From NCBI RefSeq assembly GCF_019336435.1, contig NZ_JAHWXQ010000001.1, forward strand, positions 682,001 through 746,000: a stretch of 64,000 bases of DNA, written 5' to 3'. Both the position numbers and the translations under genes were made by a program. The DNA is from Pontibacter populi (GTDB lineage Bacteria > Bacteroidota > Bacteroidia > Cytophagales > Hymenobacteraceae). A model generated the notes under the pieces. It was not told the origin of the DNA. It searched no databases and worked only from the letters and a program-made list of their open reading frames with translations. The first letter of the stretch is position 1; every line of letters starts with the position of its first letter. Of this stretch, positions 9,147-17,348 are shown piece after piece.

Positions 9147-9268
9147 AGTTAGTATAGTTTTCCGAAGCTTGAAGATTCCCATTTTTTCGCTGTAATCCAA
9201 ACTGAACTAAGATTTTCAAGATTTATAGGATTTTAGAATTAGTGGTCTGAATCGGGATTGACCAGGGA

Positions 9269-9656
9269 TTTTCCTGATTAGACATGATGCTATCTCTACC
9301 GCAAATTTAGCGCAAGCATACCTTGTGGTTAAACATGGTGCTAATTTACAACTGGCATTCAGCTCGAGCAGGAAAAGACAGTTAGCTGAAACCTATTTAT
9401 ATAAAGAACTATAGTTGTGATAATTACCATGGCGCGAGCGTCTTCGCTCGTGTCGACTATAGTTGGTCTCTTCAAACTCAACACCATAAAAAGACACGAG
9501 CTACAAGCTCGCGCCAGCATAGGACAGCATAGTTTATACCAAACTATAGTTGCGGTCATCGCTAACCTTGCTTTTTCAAAGCAAAGCAAGTTGAAAACTT
9601 GCTGCCATACAAAGCCACAAGTTACACTCCGTTAAACTTGCGGCAGAAATTGTATC
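9269..9656. repeat. MITE-like palindromic element, copy A
   Basis: This 390-bp non-coding block matches 20517-20895 along its length. Its two ends are inverted relatives: CTACCGCAAATTTAGCGC..ACCTTGTGG at the left and CCACAAGTTACACTCC.. ACTTGCGGCAG at the right. The centre carries CATGGCGCGAGCGTC..., two exact AACTATAGTT copies (9407-9416 and 9542-9551) and a GCAAGTTGAAAACTTGC hairpin. Terminal inverted repeats without a transposase fit a non-autonomous element; mobility has not been shown. Confidence 0.7.
9428..9521 (+). repeat. Inner CATGGCGCGAGC...CGCCAGCATA repeat, copy 1
   Basis: The block starts with CATGGCGCGAGCGTCTTCGC and ends with CAAGCTCGCGCCAGCATA; both ends are themselves palindromic. 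Related blocks lie at 20666-20767 and, inverted and longer, at 34539-34798. Confidence 0.55.
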
Positions 9657-9689
9657 CTGTTAAACCCAGGTATCCTGATTCAGACAAAA

Positions 9690-9717
9690 AAAGAGGCGCA
9701 CCATGGTGCGCCTCTTT
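9690..9717 (-). terminator. Intrinsic terminator of hemC operon
   Basis: A perfect 13-bp stem (AAAGAGGCGCACC/GGTGCGCCTCTTT) around AT is followed on the minus strand by a T run. It lies 32 bp after the hemC stop. Confidence 0.85.
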
Positions 9718-9748
9718 CATATTTAGGTAGTACCTGTTAAACTACAGT

Positions 9749-10699
9749 TTAGCTTCGGTGCTCTCTTATTTCTCTCAATATCTCCACACCACCCTGGCCA
9801 AGTATGGTTTCAGCCAGTTTCACACCTATAGTTTCGGCTTCTGTAATGGGAGCTTCATATACTTCGTAGAGGTGGCGCTGGCCATCTAAACTAACTATAC
9901 CACCCTGCACCTGCAGGTTATTATCATCTATGAGCGTAGCCAGCACAAACGACGGAATACTGCAACCTCCTTCCATTGTTCTCAGGAAAGCACGTTCGGC
10001 CAGCAGGCAATGATGTGTTTCTTCGTGATCTACGGCTTCTTTAATAGCAGCTTTCAGCTCGGCATTCATATCTCGGGCACATTCTATGGCAACACTTCCC
10101 TGGCCTGCAGCCGGTACAAACTGGTTTTCCGGGAAAATGTGCACGATCAGGTTATCGTACTCCATTCGGTGCACACCAGCATAAGCCAGCATCAGGGCTT
10201 CAAACTGTCCGTCTTCCAGCTTCTTTAAGCGAGTTTGCAGGTTACCGCGCGACTCGCCGGTTACTACATTCGGGTAAAACTTGTTGAGTAGCGCACGACG
10301 GCGCGTAGAAGATGTTCCGATTTTAGCGTTGCTTCCTGGCTCCAGCTTAAAGTCAGGATTTAATGACAGCAGTACATCGTTTACTTTTTCGCGCTCCATA
10401 AAAGCCAGTAGTTCCAGCCCTTCCGGTAACGTAGACTGTACATCTTTTGCGCTGTGCACGGCAATGTCGATGCTGCCATCGCGCAGGCCATCTTCCAGTT
10501 CTTCGGTAAATACGCCTTTTGAGCCAAGCTTATCCAGCGATTTATCCAGCATCTGGTCACCTTTGGTACTGATAATAACAATTTCGGTAGCAAAACCTGC
10601 AGCCTGTAGTTTATCGGCTACGGCATTTGCCTGCCAAAGCGCCAGTTTGCTGCCGCGTGTACCAATATTTATGATTTTATCTTTTATAGTTGTCTGCAT
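9749..10699 (-). CDS. hemC: Porphobilinogen deaminase (hydroxymethylbilane synthase)
   Basis: This 316-aa enzyme condenses four porphobilinogen molecules into hydroxymethylbilane in haem synthesis. The family features are present: NIGTRGSKLALWQA at the N-terminus, the catalytic aspartate D78 in SIDIAVHSAKDV, the arginine-rich GTSSTRRRALL (128-138) that binds substrate carboxylates, and C246 in MEGGCSIPS, the site of the dipyrromethane cofactor. Length is normal. It starts 8 bp after the DNA polymerase subunit gene on the same strand and ends at a strong terminator. Confidence 0.96.
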   Translation of the reverse strand: MQTTIKDKIINIGTRGSKLALWQANAVADKLQAAGFATEIVIISTKGDQMLDKSLDKLGSKGVFTEELEDGLRDGSIDIAVHSAKDVQSTLPEGLELLAFMEREKVNDVLLSLNPDFKLEPGSNAKIGTSSTRRRALLNKFYPNVVTGESRGNLQTRLKKLEDGQFEALMLAYAGVHRMEYDNLIVHIFPENQFVPAAGQGSVAIECARDMNAELKAAIKEAVDHEETHHCLLAERAFLRTMEGGCSIPSFVLATLIDDNNLQVQGGIVSLDGQRHLYEVYEAPITEAETIGVKLAETILGQGGVEILREIREHRS

Positions 10700-10707
10700 G
10701 ATTCTGT

Positions 10708-11838
10708 TTAATAGTTTCCGCGCAGGAAATGTGCAATCTGTATAGAACTATCCACAAAAACAATTTTGGGATTGGCATTTCGCTCGATGTGGTAATGGGC
10801 CTGGTTCAGTTCTTCGGCCATGCGTGTGCCATTTTCCGCATTCATCAGCTTCGAGAAATCCTGTACAAACTTCATCTCATCTGCTGGCAAATAGGTTATC
10901 AGGCTGGCATCTACGCCATACAACATCACCTTCCGGAAAAGGTTAAGTGCATACAGCAAAAAGTTCTTCTGGTTTTCGCGGCCCAGCTTCTGGAAATCCT
11001 CACTCATGTCAATCAGCTCGCCAAACTTATAACCAAAGCAGCTGCGCATCCAGCTCAAAAAGAAACTGAAATAGTCGGAGCTAACTTCTGAAAGCAGGTT
11101 GGCAGCCATGTTCAGGTTGCCTTCTGCCAGTTGTGCTACCTGATAAGCCGCAGTAGGCTCGGTGCTATAGTTTTGCTGCAGCCAGGTTATTACTTCCTGT
11201 TCGGTAAAATTGCGTACCTGCACTATCTGCGTACGCGAGGTTATAGTTGCCAGCAGCTTATCCGATTGTTGCGACACCAGTAGGAACAAAGTTTTAGCTG
11301 GTGGCTCTTCGAGTAACTTAAGGAGCGCGTTGGCTGCAAACGGGTGCATCAGCTCGGGCAACCAGATCAGCACAATTTTATAGTCGCCTTCAAACGCCTT
11401 CAGCGATACAAGCTTTACCAGCTGTCGGCTTTCTTCTTTTGAAATGGCTCCCTGCTTGTTCTCGGCCCCAATATGTTGCATCCACTCGTTCAGGCCCTGG
11501 TACGGATTTGCCAGCACGAACTCACGCCAAAGCGGCAGGAAATTCTGGCTAAGCGCATCTTTTGCCGCTATATTTTTAGTTGCTGTAACCGGCATCACGA
11601 AATTGAAATCCGGGTGCACCAGTTTGTTCATTTTCGTGCAGCTGCCACATATTCCACATGAATCATTAGACTGCTTATCTTCGCAGTTGATGTAGGTGGC
11701 ATAAGCCAGTGCCAGTGCCAAGTTCGCACTCCCCTCCTTGCCCAGAAACAGCTGCGCATGCGCCACATGGTTCTGTTGCACAGAGTTTAAAAGCATCTGC
11801 TTGGTTTCCTGGTGTCCGAGTATCTGAGAGAACTGCAC
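10708..11838 (-). CDS. holB: DNA polymerase III delta-prime-type clamp-loader subunit
   Basis: This 376-aa AAA+ protein begins FSQILGHQETKQMLLNSVQQ and keeps the clamp-loader zinc module with four cysteines (CEDK..CGICGSC, about 50-66). The P-loop position reads GKEGSANL and lacks the usual GK(T/S), as expected for a delta-prime subunit, which does not hydrolyse ATP. LLKLLEEPPAKTLFLLVS is the conserved box VI-VII region with sensor 1 nearby. It loads the sliding clamp at the replication fork. Its stop is followed 8 bp later by hemC. Confidence 0.9.
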   Translation of the reverse strand: MQFSQILGHQETKQMLLNSVQQNHVAHAQLFLGKEGSANLALALAYATYINCEDKQSNDSCGICGSCTKMNKLVHPDFNFVMPVTATKNIAAKDALSQNFLPLWREFVLANPYQGLNEWMQHIGAENKQGAISKEESRQLVKLVSLKAFEGDYKIVLIWLPELMHPFAANALLKLLEEPPAKTLFLLVSQQSDKLLATITSRTQIVQVRNFTEQEVITWLQQNYSTEPTAAYQVAQLAEGNLNMAANLLSEVSSDYFSFFLSWMRSCFGYKFGELIDMSEDFQKLGRENQKNFLLYALNLFRKVMLYGVDASLITYLPADEMKFVQDFSKLMNAENGTRMAEELNQAHYHIERNANPKIVFVDSSIQIAHFLRGNY

Positions 11839-11990
11839 GGTTATAGTTAATAAGTTAGAAAGTTTGGAAGTTAGAAAGTTGATTCAGTTTAGGAGTTAGC
11901 GAGTTTAGGAGTTTGTGAGTTATTAATCCAGCAAATCCTTTAATCCTGTAAACCCTGATTCTGACAATCAACAATTTAGCAATTCAACAA
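11839..11990. repeat. AT-rich degenerate short repeats
   Basis: Between the polymerase subunit and the GlmU-like gene the sequence cycles through GTTAGAAAGTTTGGAAG-like and AGTTTAGGAGTT units, then AATCCTTTAATCCTG, then CAACAATTTAGCAATTCAAC. Similar strings recur elsewhere in the window. No gene is visible. Confidence 0.6.
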
Positions 11991-13205
11991 TTAAACCTTA
12001 GCGTCCCACACCCTATACTGCTGGGTTTGGTTGAAGATTTCGGTCAGGATCGCTTTTTCGGTTTCGTCTAGAGCTTTGTGGCGGCGTTCCATTACTTTTT
12101 CGGCTACTTCGTACACTTTGCGCAACTGGTACGTTTCGAAACCGGAAGCACCGCCCCAGCTAAACGAAGGCACAAAGTTGCGCGGGAAGCCGGTTCCGAA
12201 AATATTGGCGCTAACACCTACTACCGTGCCCGTATTAAACATGGTATTGATACCGCACTTGCTATGGTCGCCCATAATTAAACCGCAGAACTGCTCGCCT
12301 GTATTTTTAAAACCACCACGTGCATAGTTCCATAGTTTAACCTGTGCATAGTTGTTTTTCAGGTTTGATGTGTTGGTATCGGCCCCCAGGTTACACCACT
12401 CGCCAATAACTGAGTTGCCCAAAAAGCCATCGTGCCCTTTGTTAGAGTAGCCCAGGATAACCGATGCACTGATTTCGCCACCTACTTTAGACTGCGGACC
12501 AACCGTTACATCGCCGCGCATTTTAGCACCCATGTTTACGTGGCTGCCTTCGCAGAGCGCAAACGGACCTTTTATAAGCGCGCCTTCCTGCACCTGTGCA
12601 TTTCTACCAATATAGATCGGGCCATCTTCCGCATTTAAAACTGCTGCTCTTATTTTGGCACCTTCTTCAATAAAAATATTCTCTTCGTTATAAACAGCTG
12701 TAAACTTATCATTTACCGGCTGGCTCTTGCGGCCTTTGGTAAGCAGTTTAAAATCGCTTCGTATCTCGCGGCCATTGTGCACGAATATCTCCCACACTTC
12801 CCTGATCATCAGCACTTCGCCTTCAAAGGTCAGTTTTTGAGTCTGGCCTGCCCGTTCTATCAGCTCAACCAGGTTTTCCAGTTGTTCGCTGCCGCCGTTA
12901 AAAGCAACGAGCGTATCACCTTTCCAGAACGATTCTCCATAAGCCAGATTCTTCAGCTCATCTATCAGTTCCACCGAAGGGATAACAGCGCCGTTAATAT
13001 AACAGTTATGCGAGCTATCGAAATAAGGAATATACTTCGCCTTCAGGTATTCCTGGGTAAGCGAAGAAACAACCTGCCTTGTAAGCTCTTGCCATTTTTC
13101 AGCTATGGTTAGAATACCTGTTCGGATTTCTGCCACCGGACGTGTAAATGTAAGCGGCAACAGGTTCTGCCGGATAACCGGATCGTCGAAGAGAATGATG
13201 TTCAT
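11991..13205 (-). CDS. GlmU-like sugar nucleotidyltransferase/acyltransferase-type protein
   Basis: This 404-aa protein starts MNIILFDDPVIRQNLLPLTF, the opening of a Bacteroidota-wide GlmU-related family. The N-terminal half would hold a degraded nucleotidyltransferase fold. The C-terminal half (about 165-340) has hexapeptide-type turns (GPIYIGRNAQVQEGALIKGP, MGAKMRGDVTVGPQSKVGGE) of a left-handed beta helix. True GlmU makes UDP-GlcNAc; the canonical GMGTRM-type loop is not obvious here, so the reaction is uncertain. The gene follows rpmE on the same strand with a hairpin between. Confidence 0.8.
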   Translation of the reverse strand: MNIILFDDPVIRQNLLPLTFTRPVAEIRTGILTIAEKWQELTRQVVSSLTQEYLKAKYIPYFDSSHNCYINGAVIPSVELIDELKNLAYGESFWKGDTLVAFNGGSEQLENLVELIERAGQTQKLTFEGEVLMIREVWEIFVHNGREIRSDFKLLTKGRKSQPVNDKFTAVYNEENIFIEEGAKIRAAVLNAEDGPIYIGRNAQVQEGALIKGPFALCEGSHVNMGAKMRGDVTVGPQSKVGGEISASVILGYSNKGHDGFLGNSVIGEWCNLGADTNTSNLKNNYAQVKLWNYARGGFKNTGEQFCGLIMGDHSKCGINTMFNTGTVVGVSANIFGTGFPRNFVPSFSWGGASGFETYQLRKVYEVAEKVMERRHKALDETEKAILTEIFNQTQQYRVWDAKV

Positions 13206-13209
13206 AGAG

Positions 13210-13217
13210 CAAAAATA
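13210..13217 (-). promoter_or_regulatory. Possible -7 element (TATTTTTG) for GlmU-like gene
   Basis: It matches the Bacteroidota TAnnTTTG consensus but lies only about 5 bp from the start codon, so transcription would begin at the ATG. A chance match is possible. Confidence 0.25.
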
Positions 13218-13218
13218 A

Positions 13219-13252
13219 AAAAGTCTTCCCGAAAAATACGGAAAGACTCTTT
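13219..13252 (-). terminator. Hairpin after rpmE gene
   Basis: An imperfect stem (AAGTCTTCCCG...CGGAAAGACT) lies 29 bp after the L31 stop and is flanked by A/T runs, which fits an intrinsic terminator. Confidence 0.55.
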
Positions 13253-13280
13253 AAGAAACGTTTTAACCGGGCGGAACCGC

Positions 13281-13526
13281 TTACTTTTTCTTGTAACGTG
13301 TGTTGAATTTCTCTACACGGCCAGCAGTATCCACGAAAATGTTTTTACCAGTATAGAAAGGGTGTGATGCAGAAGAAACTTCCACTTTAACTACCGGATA
13401 TGTTTTGCCGTCTTCCATGGTGATTGTCTCATCAGAGTTCATGGTAGAACGCGTGATAAATTTGAAATCACTCGTCATATCCTGGAAAACCACCTCTCTG
13501 TACTCTGGGTGAATGCCTTTTTTCAT
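13281..13526 (-). CDS. rpmE: 50S ribosomal protein L31, type B
   Basis: This 81-aa protein begins [16 protein letters not shown] and contains the type-B stretch [24 protein letters not shown] with lysine-rich end RYKKK. The four zinc-binding cysteines of type-A L31 are absent, so this is the zinc-independent form. Family knowledge places it at the bridge between the ribosomal subunits. It has its own -7 element about 40 bp upstream and is followed by a hairpin, so it is probably a single-gene unit. Confidence 0.96.
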   Translation of the reverse strand: MKKGIHPEYREVVFQDMTSDFKFITRSTMNSDETITMEDGKTYPVVKVEVSSASHPFYTGKNIFVDTAGRVEKFNTRYKKK

Positions 13527-13567
13527 TATTATAAACGTTTATTAACCTTAATTTCTGAATCGGACTG

Positions 13568-13575
13568 CAAATTTA
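13568..13575 (-). promoter_or_regulatory. Promoter -7 element for rpmE (TAAATTTG)
   Basis: It matches the Bacteroidota consensus TAnnTTTG, 41 bp before the L31 start, giving a leader of roughly 35 nt. Confidence 0.5.
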
Positions 13576-13658
13576 ACAACAATTTCTAAATTTAAAACGC
13601 TACTAACCAAATTATTTTACACTTAGGCTAAATTAGTGTGCTGCTGCGAATTATCTTT

Positions 13659-13666
13659 TAACTTTG
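13659..13666 (+). promoter_or_regulatory. Promoter -7 element for the PRTase gene (TAACTTTG)
   Basis: It is a consensus TAnnTTTG match 34 bp before the start codon at 13701. Confidence 0.5.
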
Positions 13667-13700
13667 CTTTAGCTATAAGGGTACCAACCAACCATACACC

Positions 13701-14207
13701 ATGACACATCCGCACCAACACCTGATACTGGACCAGACGCAGATAAAGCAGAAAGTAAAGCGCATGGCCTACGAGATTTACGAACACAATTTCGAGGAGC
13801 AGGACCTGGTGCTGGCTGGCATCCACGAAAACGGATCTTTACTTGCCGACATGCTGGCTACACAGCTGCGCAGTATTTCGCCAATAAACGTACAGCTGCT
13901 AACTATAAAACTAAATAAGGTAAGCCCCCTGGAAGTACCTGTAGTTCTGGAGCCCGAAACTATAACTATAGCCGGTAAGGTAGTAATTATAGTGGATGAT
14001 GTGTTAAATACAGGAAAAACGCTGGCTTATACGCTAACCTCCTTCCTGCCACAAAACCCTAAAAAAGTAGAGATCGCTACATTGGTAAACCGCCACCACA
14101 CCTTGTACCCGGTAGCGGCCACTTACACCGGTTTATCGCTGGCAACTACCCTGCGCGAGCATGTGGAAGTTGTGTTGCAGGATGAAGTAGCGGCATATCT
14201 GCATTAA
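13701..14207 (+). CDS. Phosphoribosyltransferase (PyrR-like, type I PRTase fold)
   Basis: This 168-aa protein carries the PRPP-binding loop VVIIVDDVLNTGKTL at about 94-108, with two adjacent acidic residues and the Thr-Gly-Lys-Thr turn. The hood begins ILDQTQIKQKVKRMAYEI, similar to PyrR. PyrR proteins regulate pyrimidine genes by RNA binding or act as uracil phosphoribosyltransferases, but no pyr gene or attenuator is nearby, so the natural base and role are open. The gene is divergent from rpmE. Confidence 0.85.
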   Translation: MTHPHQHLILDQTQIKQKVKRMAYEIYEHNFEEQDLVLAGIHENGSLLADMLATQLRSISPINVQLLTIKLNKVSPLEVPVVLEPETITIAGKVVIIVDDVLNTGKTLAYTLTSFLPQNPKKVEIATLVNRHHTLYPVAATYTGLSLATTLREHVEVVLQDEVAAYLH

Positions 14208-14385
14208 TTTAATTGCTGAATTGTTGAGGATTAAATTGTTACTACACAAAAGCAGGGTAGAATACGATTACCGTTTCAATTTCAAACATTGCCAATCAAC
14301 TGTATAGTTGCTTTAGCAAACAATCCACAACACCTGCATTTAAACAACTAACAATTTAGCCATCAACAATTAATCAACTTAGCCC

Positions 14386-14685
14386 ATGACATCAAAAGAC
14401 GACTACCTGTTACACTCCTGGCCAAAACAGCAGGCAAAGGGTAAAATAACGTACATGGCGCTTCATGCGCTTATTTATGGTTTCCTTGTCGGATTCCTCT
14501 CGCTGATGTTTGGACTTGGCGATGCCCCCTTGATGGAAATGGTCTTTTCGTTAGAATTCCTGGCGAAACTGGTGTTGTTTTTAATTATTGGCCTGATGAT
14601 GGCAAACTATAAATGGAAATCCAACAGCAGGAAATACGATGAATTAAGGCGCCAGAGCGAGCAGCAGCCCGAATCACAACTATAA
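14386..14685 (+). CDS. Small two-helix membrane protein, unknown function
   Basis: This 99-aa protein has two hydrophobic helices (about 24-44 and 56-75) separated by a short acidic loop and ends in a basic, glutamine-rich tail. No family is recognised. It sits between the PRTase and rdgB on the same strand, each separated by AT-rich spacers of about 110-180 bp containing CAACAATT-type repeats. The good codon pattern and spacer arrangement argue that it is real. Confidence 0.65.
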   Translation: MTSKDDYLLHSWPKQQAKGKITYMALHALIYGFLVGFLSLMFGLGDAPLMEMVFSLEFLAKLVLFLIIGLMMANYKWKSNSRKYDELRRQSEQQPESQL

Positions 14686-14799
14686 ACTATAAAATCCGGT
14701 ATTCCTCCGCTGGGACAAGCTTAAATTAATATTACCGCTTTAGCCATAGTTTGTCTCTTTCCAAAAACAATCAACAATTCAACAATCAACAATTAAACC

Positions 14800-15378
14800 A
14801 TGAAAGAGCTTTGCTTTGCTACCAACAACCGGAATAAAATTGCTGAAGTTAGCCAGATGCTGGAAGGAAAGTATAAGCTGTTGAGCCTGGAAGATATTGG
14901 CTGCCACGAAGAACTGGCCGAAGACCAGGACACCCTGGAAGGCAACTCGCGCCAGAAAGCCAGCTATGTATGGGAGAACTATCAGGTAAACTGCTTTGCC
15001 GACGACACCGGTCTGGAAGTAGATGCCCTTTGCGGCGAACCGGGTGTTTACTCTGCCCGCTATGCCGGCCCGCAACGCTCCGACACCGATAATATAAACA
15101 AATTGCTCCTAAGCCTGCAGGGCCAGGATAACCGCCGTGCCCGTTTCCGCACCTCTATCACACTATACCTAGACAACCAGGAATACCAGTTTGAAGGCAT
15201 CGTGAACGGAACTATAGCACATGAATACAAAGGCAACAAAGGCTTTGGCTACGACCCGGTTTTTATACCTGAGGGCCACGAAAAGACTTTTGCCGAGATG
15301 AGTTCCGAAGAGAAAAACGCGATCAGCCATCGTGGCAGAGCTATGCAAAAACTAATTAGTTTTCTGCAGGCGCAATAG
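14800..15378 (+). CDS. rdgB: RdgB/HAM1-type non-canonical purine NTP pyrophosphatase
   Basis: This 192-aa enzyme should hydrolyse dITP, XTP and ITP to monophosphates and so clean the nucleotide pool. Family motifs are complete: ELCFATNNRNKIAEV at the start, the metal/base site FADDTGLEVDAL with YSARYAGP (about 66-90), and the C-terminal GFGYDPVFIPEG and SHRGRAMQKL. The length is typical. It precedes uridine kinase, which appears to have its own -7 element. Confidence 0.95.
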   Translation: MKELCFATNNRNKIAEVSQMLEGKYKLLSLEDIGCHEELAEDQDTLEGNSRQKASYVWENYQVNCFADDTGLEVDALCGEPGVYSARYAGPQRSDTDNINKLLLSLQGQDNRRARFRTSITLYLDNQEYQFEGIVNGTIAHEYKGNKGFGYDPVFIPEGHEKTFAEMSSEEKNAISHRGRAMQKLISFLQAQ

Positions 15379-15427
15379 AAACTATAAATTTATTGGCTTA
15401 GTTATGGTCTTGTGCCTTTTATTCTCT

Positions 15428-15435
15428 TAATTTTG
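15428..15435 (+). promoter_or_regulatory. Promoter -7 element for udk (TAATTTTG)
   Basis: It is a consensus TAnnTTTG match 22 bp before the udk start. Confidence 0.45.
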
Positions 15436-15457
15436 TATTCTGAAACCATAGCTTCCA

Positions 15458-16075
15458 ATGCAAAAGCCATATATCGTCGGGATTACAGGAGGTAGTGCTT
15501 CAGGAAAAACAACTTTTTTGAACAAGCTACTGACATCTTTTTCACCAGAGAATGTCTGCCTGATCTCTCAGGACAATTATTACAAATCACGCGAACACCA
15601 GACCTGCGACACCAACGGGGTTACTAATTTCGACCTTCCTTCCTGTATAGACGAAGTGGCGTATGCCCACGACGTACTGCGAGTGAGCCAGGGTGAAACC
15701 GTTTACCGGACCGAATATACTTTTAATAACCCCAACGTAGTGCCAAAACAGCTGGAATTCAGACCGGCACCTATAGTTGTAGTGGAAGGTATTTTTGTGT
15801 TTTACTTTGAGGAAATAGCTAAACTGCTTGACCTGAAAGTGTACATCGATGCCAAAGAGTATATAAAACTGCAGCGCCGTATAGTTCGCGACAAAGTAGA
15901 GCGCGGCTACGACCTGGACGACGTACTATACCGCTACACACACCATGTAGCGCCTACCTACGAAAAATATATTAAGCCCTATAAAAACGACGCTGATATT
16001 ATTATCCCGAATAATAATAACTTTGAAAAAGGACTGGAGGTACTAACCACTTTCCTTAACTCAAAAATAAAGTAA
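15458..16075 (+). CDS. udk: Uridine kinase
   Basis: This 205-aa P-loop kinase phosphorylates uridine and cytidine for pyrimidine salvage. Seen directly are the Walker A loop GITGGSASGKTTF (8-20), the SQDNYY segment with the catalytic aspartate, the NFDLPSCID motif, and the lid arginines RRIVRDKVERGYD. The length is normal for the family. The next gene, a TrkA-like protein, begins 3 bp after its stop, so the two are co-transcribed despite unrelated roles. Confidence 0.94.
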   Translation: MQKPYIVGITGGSASGKTTFLNKLLTSFSPENVCLISQDNYYKSREHQTCDTNGVTNFDLPSCIDEVAYAHDVLRVSQGETVYRTEYTFNNPNVVPKQLEFRPAPIVVVEGIFVFYFEEIAKLLDLKVYIDAKEYIKLQRRIVRDKVERGYDLDDVLYRYTHHVAPTYEKYIKPYKNDADIIIPNNNNFEKGLEVLTTFLNSKIK

Positions 16076-16078
16076 ACT

Positions 16079-16771
16079 ATGAGGCACAGGTTCGCAGTAA
16101 TTGGTTTGGGTATTTTTGGCAACTCCATTGCCCGCACGCTGGCTGAGCGTGGCGCCGAAGTACTTGCTATTGATGCTGAAGAAGAACATGTAGAAGACAT
16201 TAAAGACGATGTTGCCTACGCTGTTGCCTTAGATGCGACCGATATCCGTGCCCTGGAAGCGCAGAACATACAGGACATGGAAGCTGTGATTGTAGCCATT
16301 GGCGAGGACTTTGAAGCCTTGCTTATAACAACGGCCAACCTACAGGAGCTTAACGTTAAACGCGTAATTACCCGCGCCTCCAACAAACAACAGCGCCGCA
16401 TCCTGGAAAAAATGGGTGTGCAGGAAATTCTGTCGCCGGAAGGGGAAGTTGGTAAGACCGTAGCTGAACGCCTGCTGCAACCGAGCATCCGCACATTCCT
16501 GCCCTTGCCCGACAACTATGAAATTGTGGAGATCAATACGCCTCGTGGTATTGCCAACAAAAGCCTGGCTACAATATCGCTCCGCGAGAAGTATAACCTG
16601 AACATGATAACTATAAAGCGCTCTTTTGAGGAAATACAGGACGGCAAGCCAACTCAGGTAGAGCACATCATCGGCGTACCTAAAGCCGATACTATCATCT
16701 ACTCTTCCGATATCCTGATCCTGATCGGGAAAAAGCACGATGTAAAGCGTTTTATTGAAGTAAACCGCTAA
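16079..16771 (+). CDS. TrkA/KtrA-type potassium uptake regulatory subunit
   Basis: This 230-aa cytosolic protein has an RCK_N Rossmann domain with GLGIFGNSIA (9-18) and acidic D32 that selects NAD-type ligands, followed by an RCK_C domain (about 140-225). It would form a gating ring on a TrkH/KtrB-type potassium channel and respond to nucleotides. The membrane partner is not in this window, so it is an orphan subunit here. It is tightly linked to udk. Confidence 0.9.
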   Translation: MRHRFAVIGLGIFGNSIARTLAERGAEVLAIDAEEEHVEDIKDDVAYAVALDATDIRALEAQNIQDMEAVIVAIGEDFEALLITTANLQELNVKRVITRASNKQQRRILEKMGVQEILSPEGEVGKTVAERLLQPSIRTFLPLPDNYEIVEINTPRGIANKSLATISLREKYNLNMITIKRSFEEIQDGKPTQVEHIIGVPKADTIIYSSDILILIGKKHDVKRFIEVNR

Positions 16772-16814
16772 CGATTTTATTTTTAAAGGAAAGAAGTTAC
16801 ATTTGTAACTACAC

Positions 16815-17183
16815 ATGCCGCAAACCAAAACTATAGCACAACAACTCAGATATCTTTTGATGTCGGTAACCCTGCTTTGGGCGCTTATGCTCAATGGCCA
16901 GGAGGTGCGTGCCTATACGTTGCCAGCGGCTGATACCACAGAGCAGGGCACTACAAAACTTGCCCACGCTCCTCAGAAAAAGACAGTTGTAAAACAGAAG
17001 GTATCGTTAGAGGCTACCACCTCTTTTGTAACCTTAAACCTGCAGCAGGCTACTTTGCCTGCCCCGCTGCACGCTTTTGCAGCCCCAACCGACGAAGTTC
17101 TGCCAGCCCAGACTGCCTTACCTTCAGGTAATGGTTTTGTGGCACAGCTTTTTCCTACAACTATACAGCCCAACGCTCCTTAG
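16815..17183 (+). CDS. Small exported protein of unknown function
   Basis: This 122-aa protein has a signal-anchor-like start (hydrophobic stretch about 10-30, ending in VRAYT) followed by a low-complexity Ala/Pro/Thr/Gln-rich region. No domain is recognised. A TACATTTG -7-like element lies only 9 bp before the ATG. The gene is positioned between the potassium gene and secDF. It could be a lineage-specific orphan; confidence that it is expressed is moderate. Confidence 0.5.
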   Translation: MPQTKTIAQQLRYLLMSVTLLWALMLNGQEVRAYTLPAADTTEQGTTKLAHAPQKKTVVKQKVSLEATTSFVTLNLQQATLPAPLHAFAAPTDEVLPAQTALPSGNGFVAQLFPTTIQPNAP

Positions 17184-17348
17184 GCTGCACAATTACCCTT
17201 CTTTATTCTAAGAACAGCTTTCCGTGCAAGGTAAATACTTCAGACGGAACGCGTTGTAGTGGCATTCAGTTATCTATAAGATACACTGGTTTGCAGACAC
17301 TTATACAGTAGTAATCTAACAATCTATTCCATAATTTTTATTTAACCA

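Noticed and set aside
9359..9635. Frames on both strands inside the MITE-like copy A
   Set aside because: They are not conserved in copy B and consist of repeat sequence.
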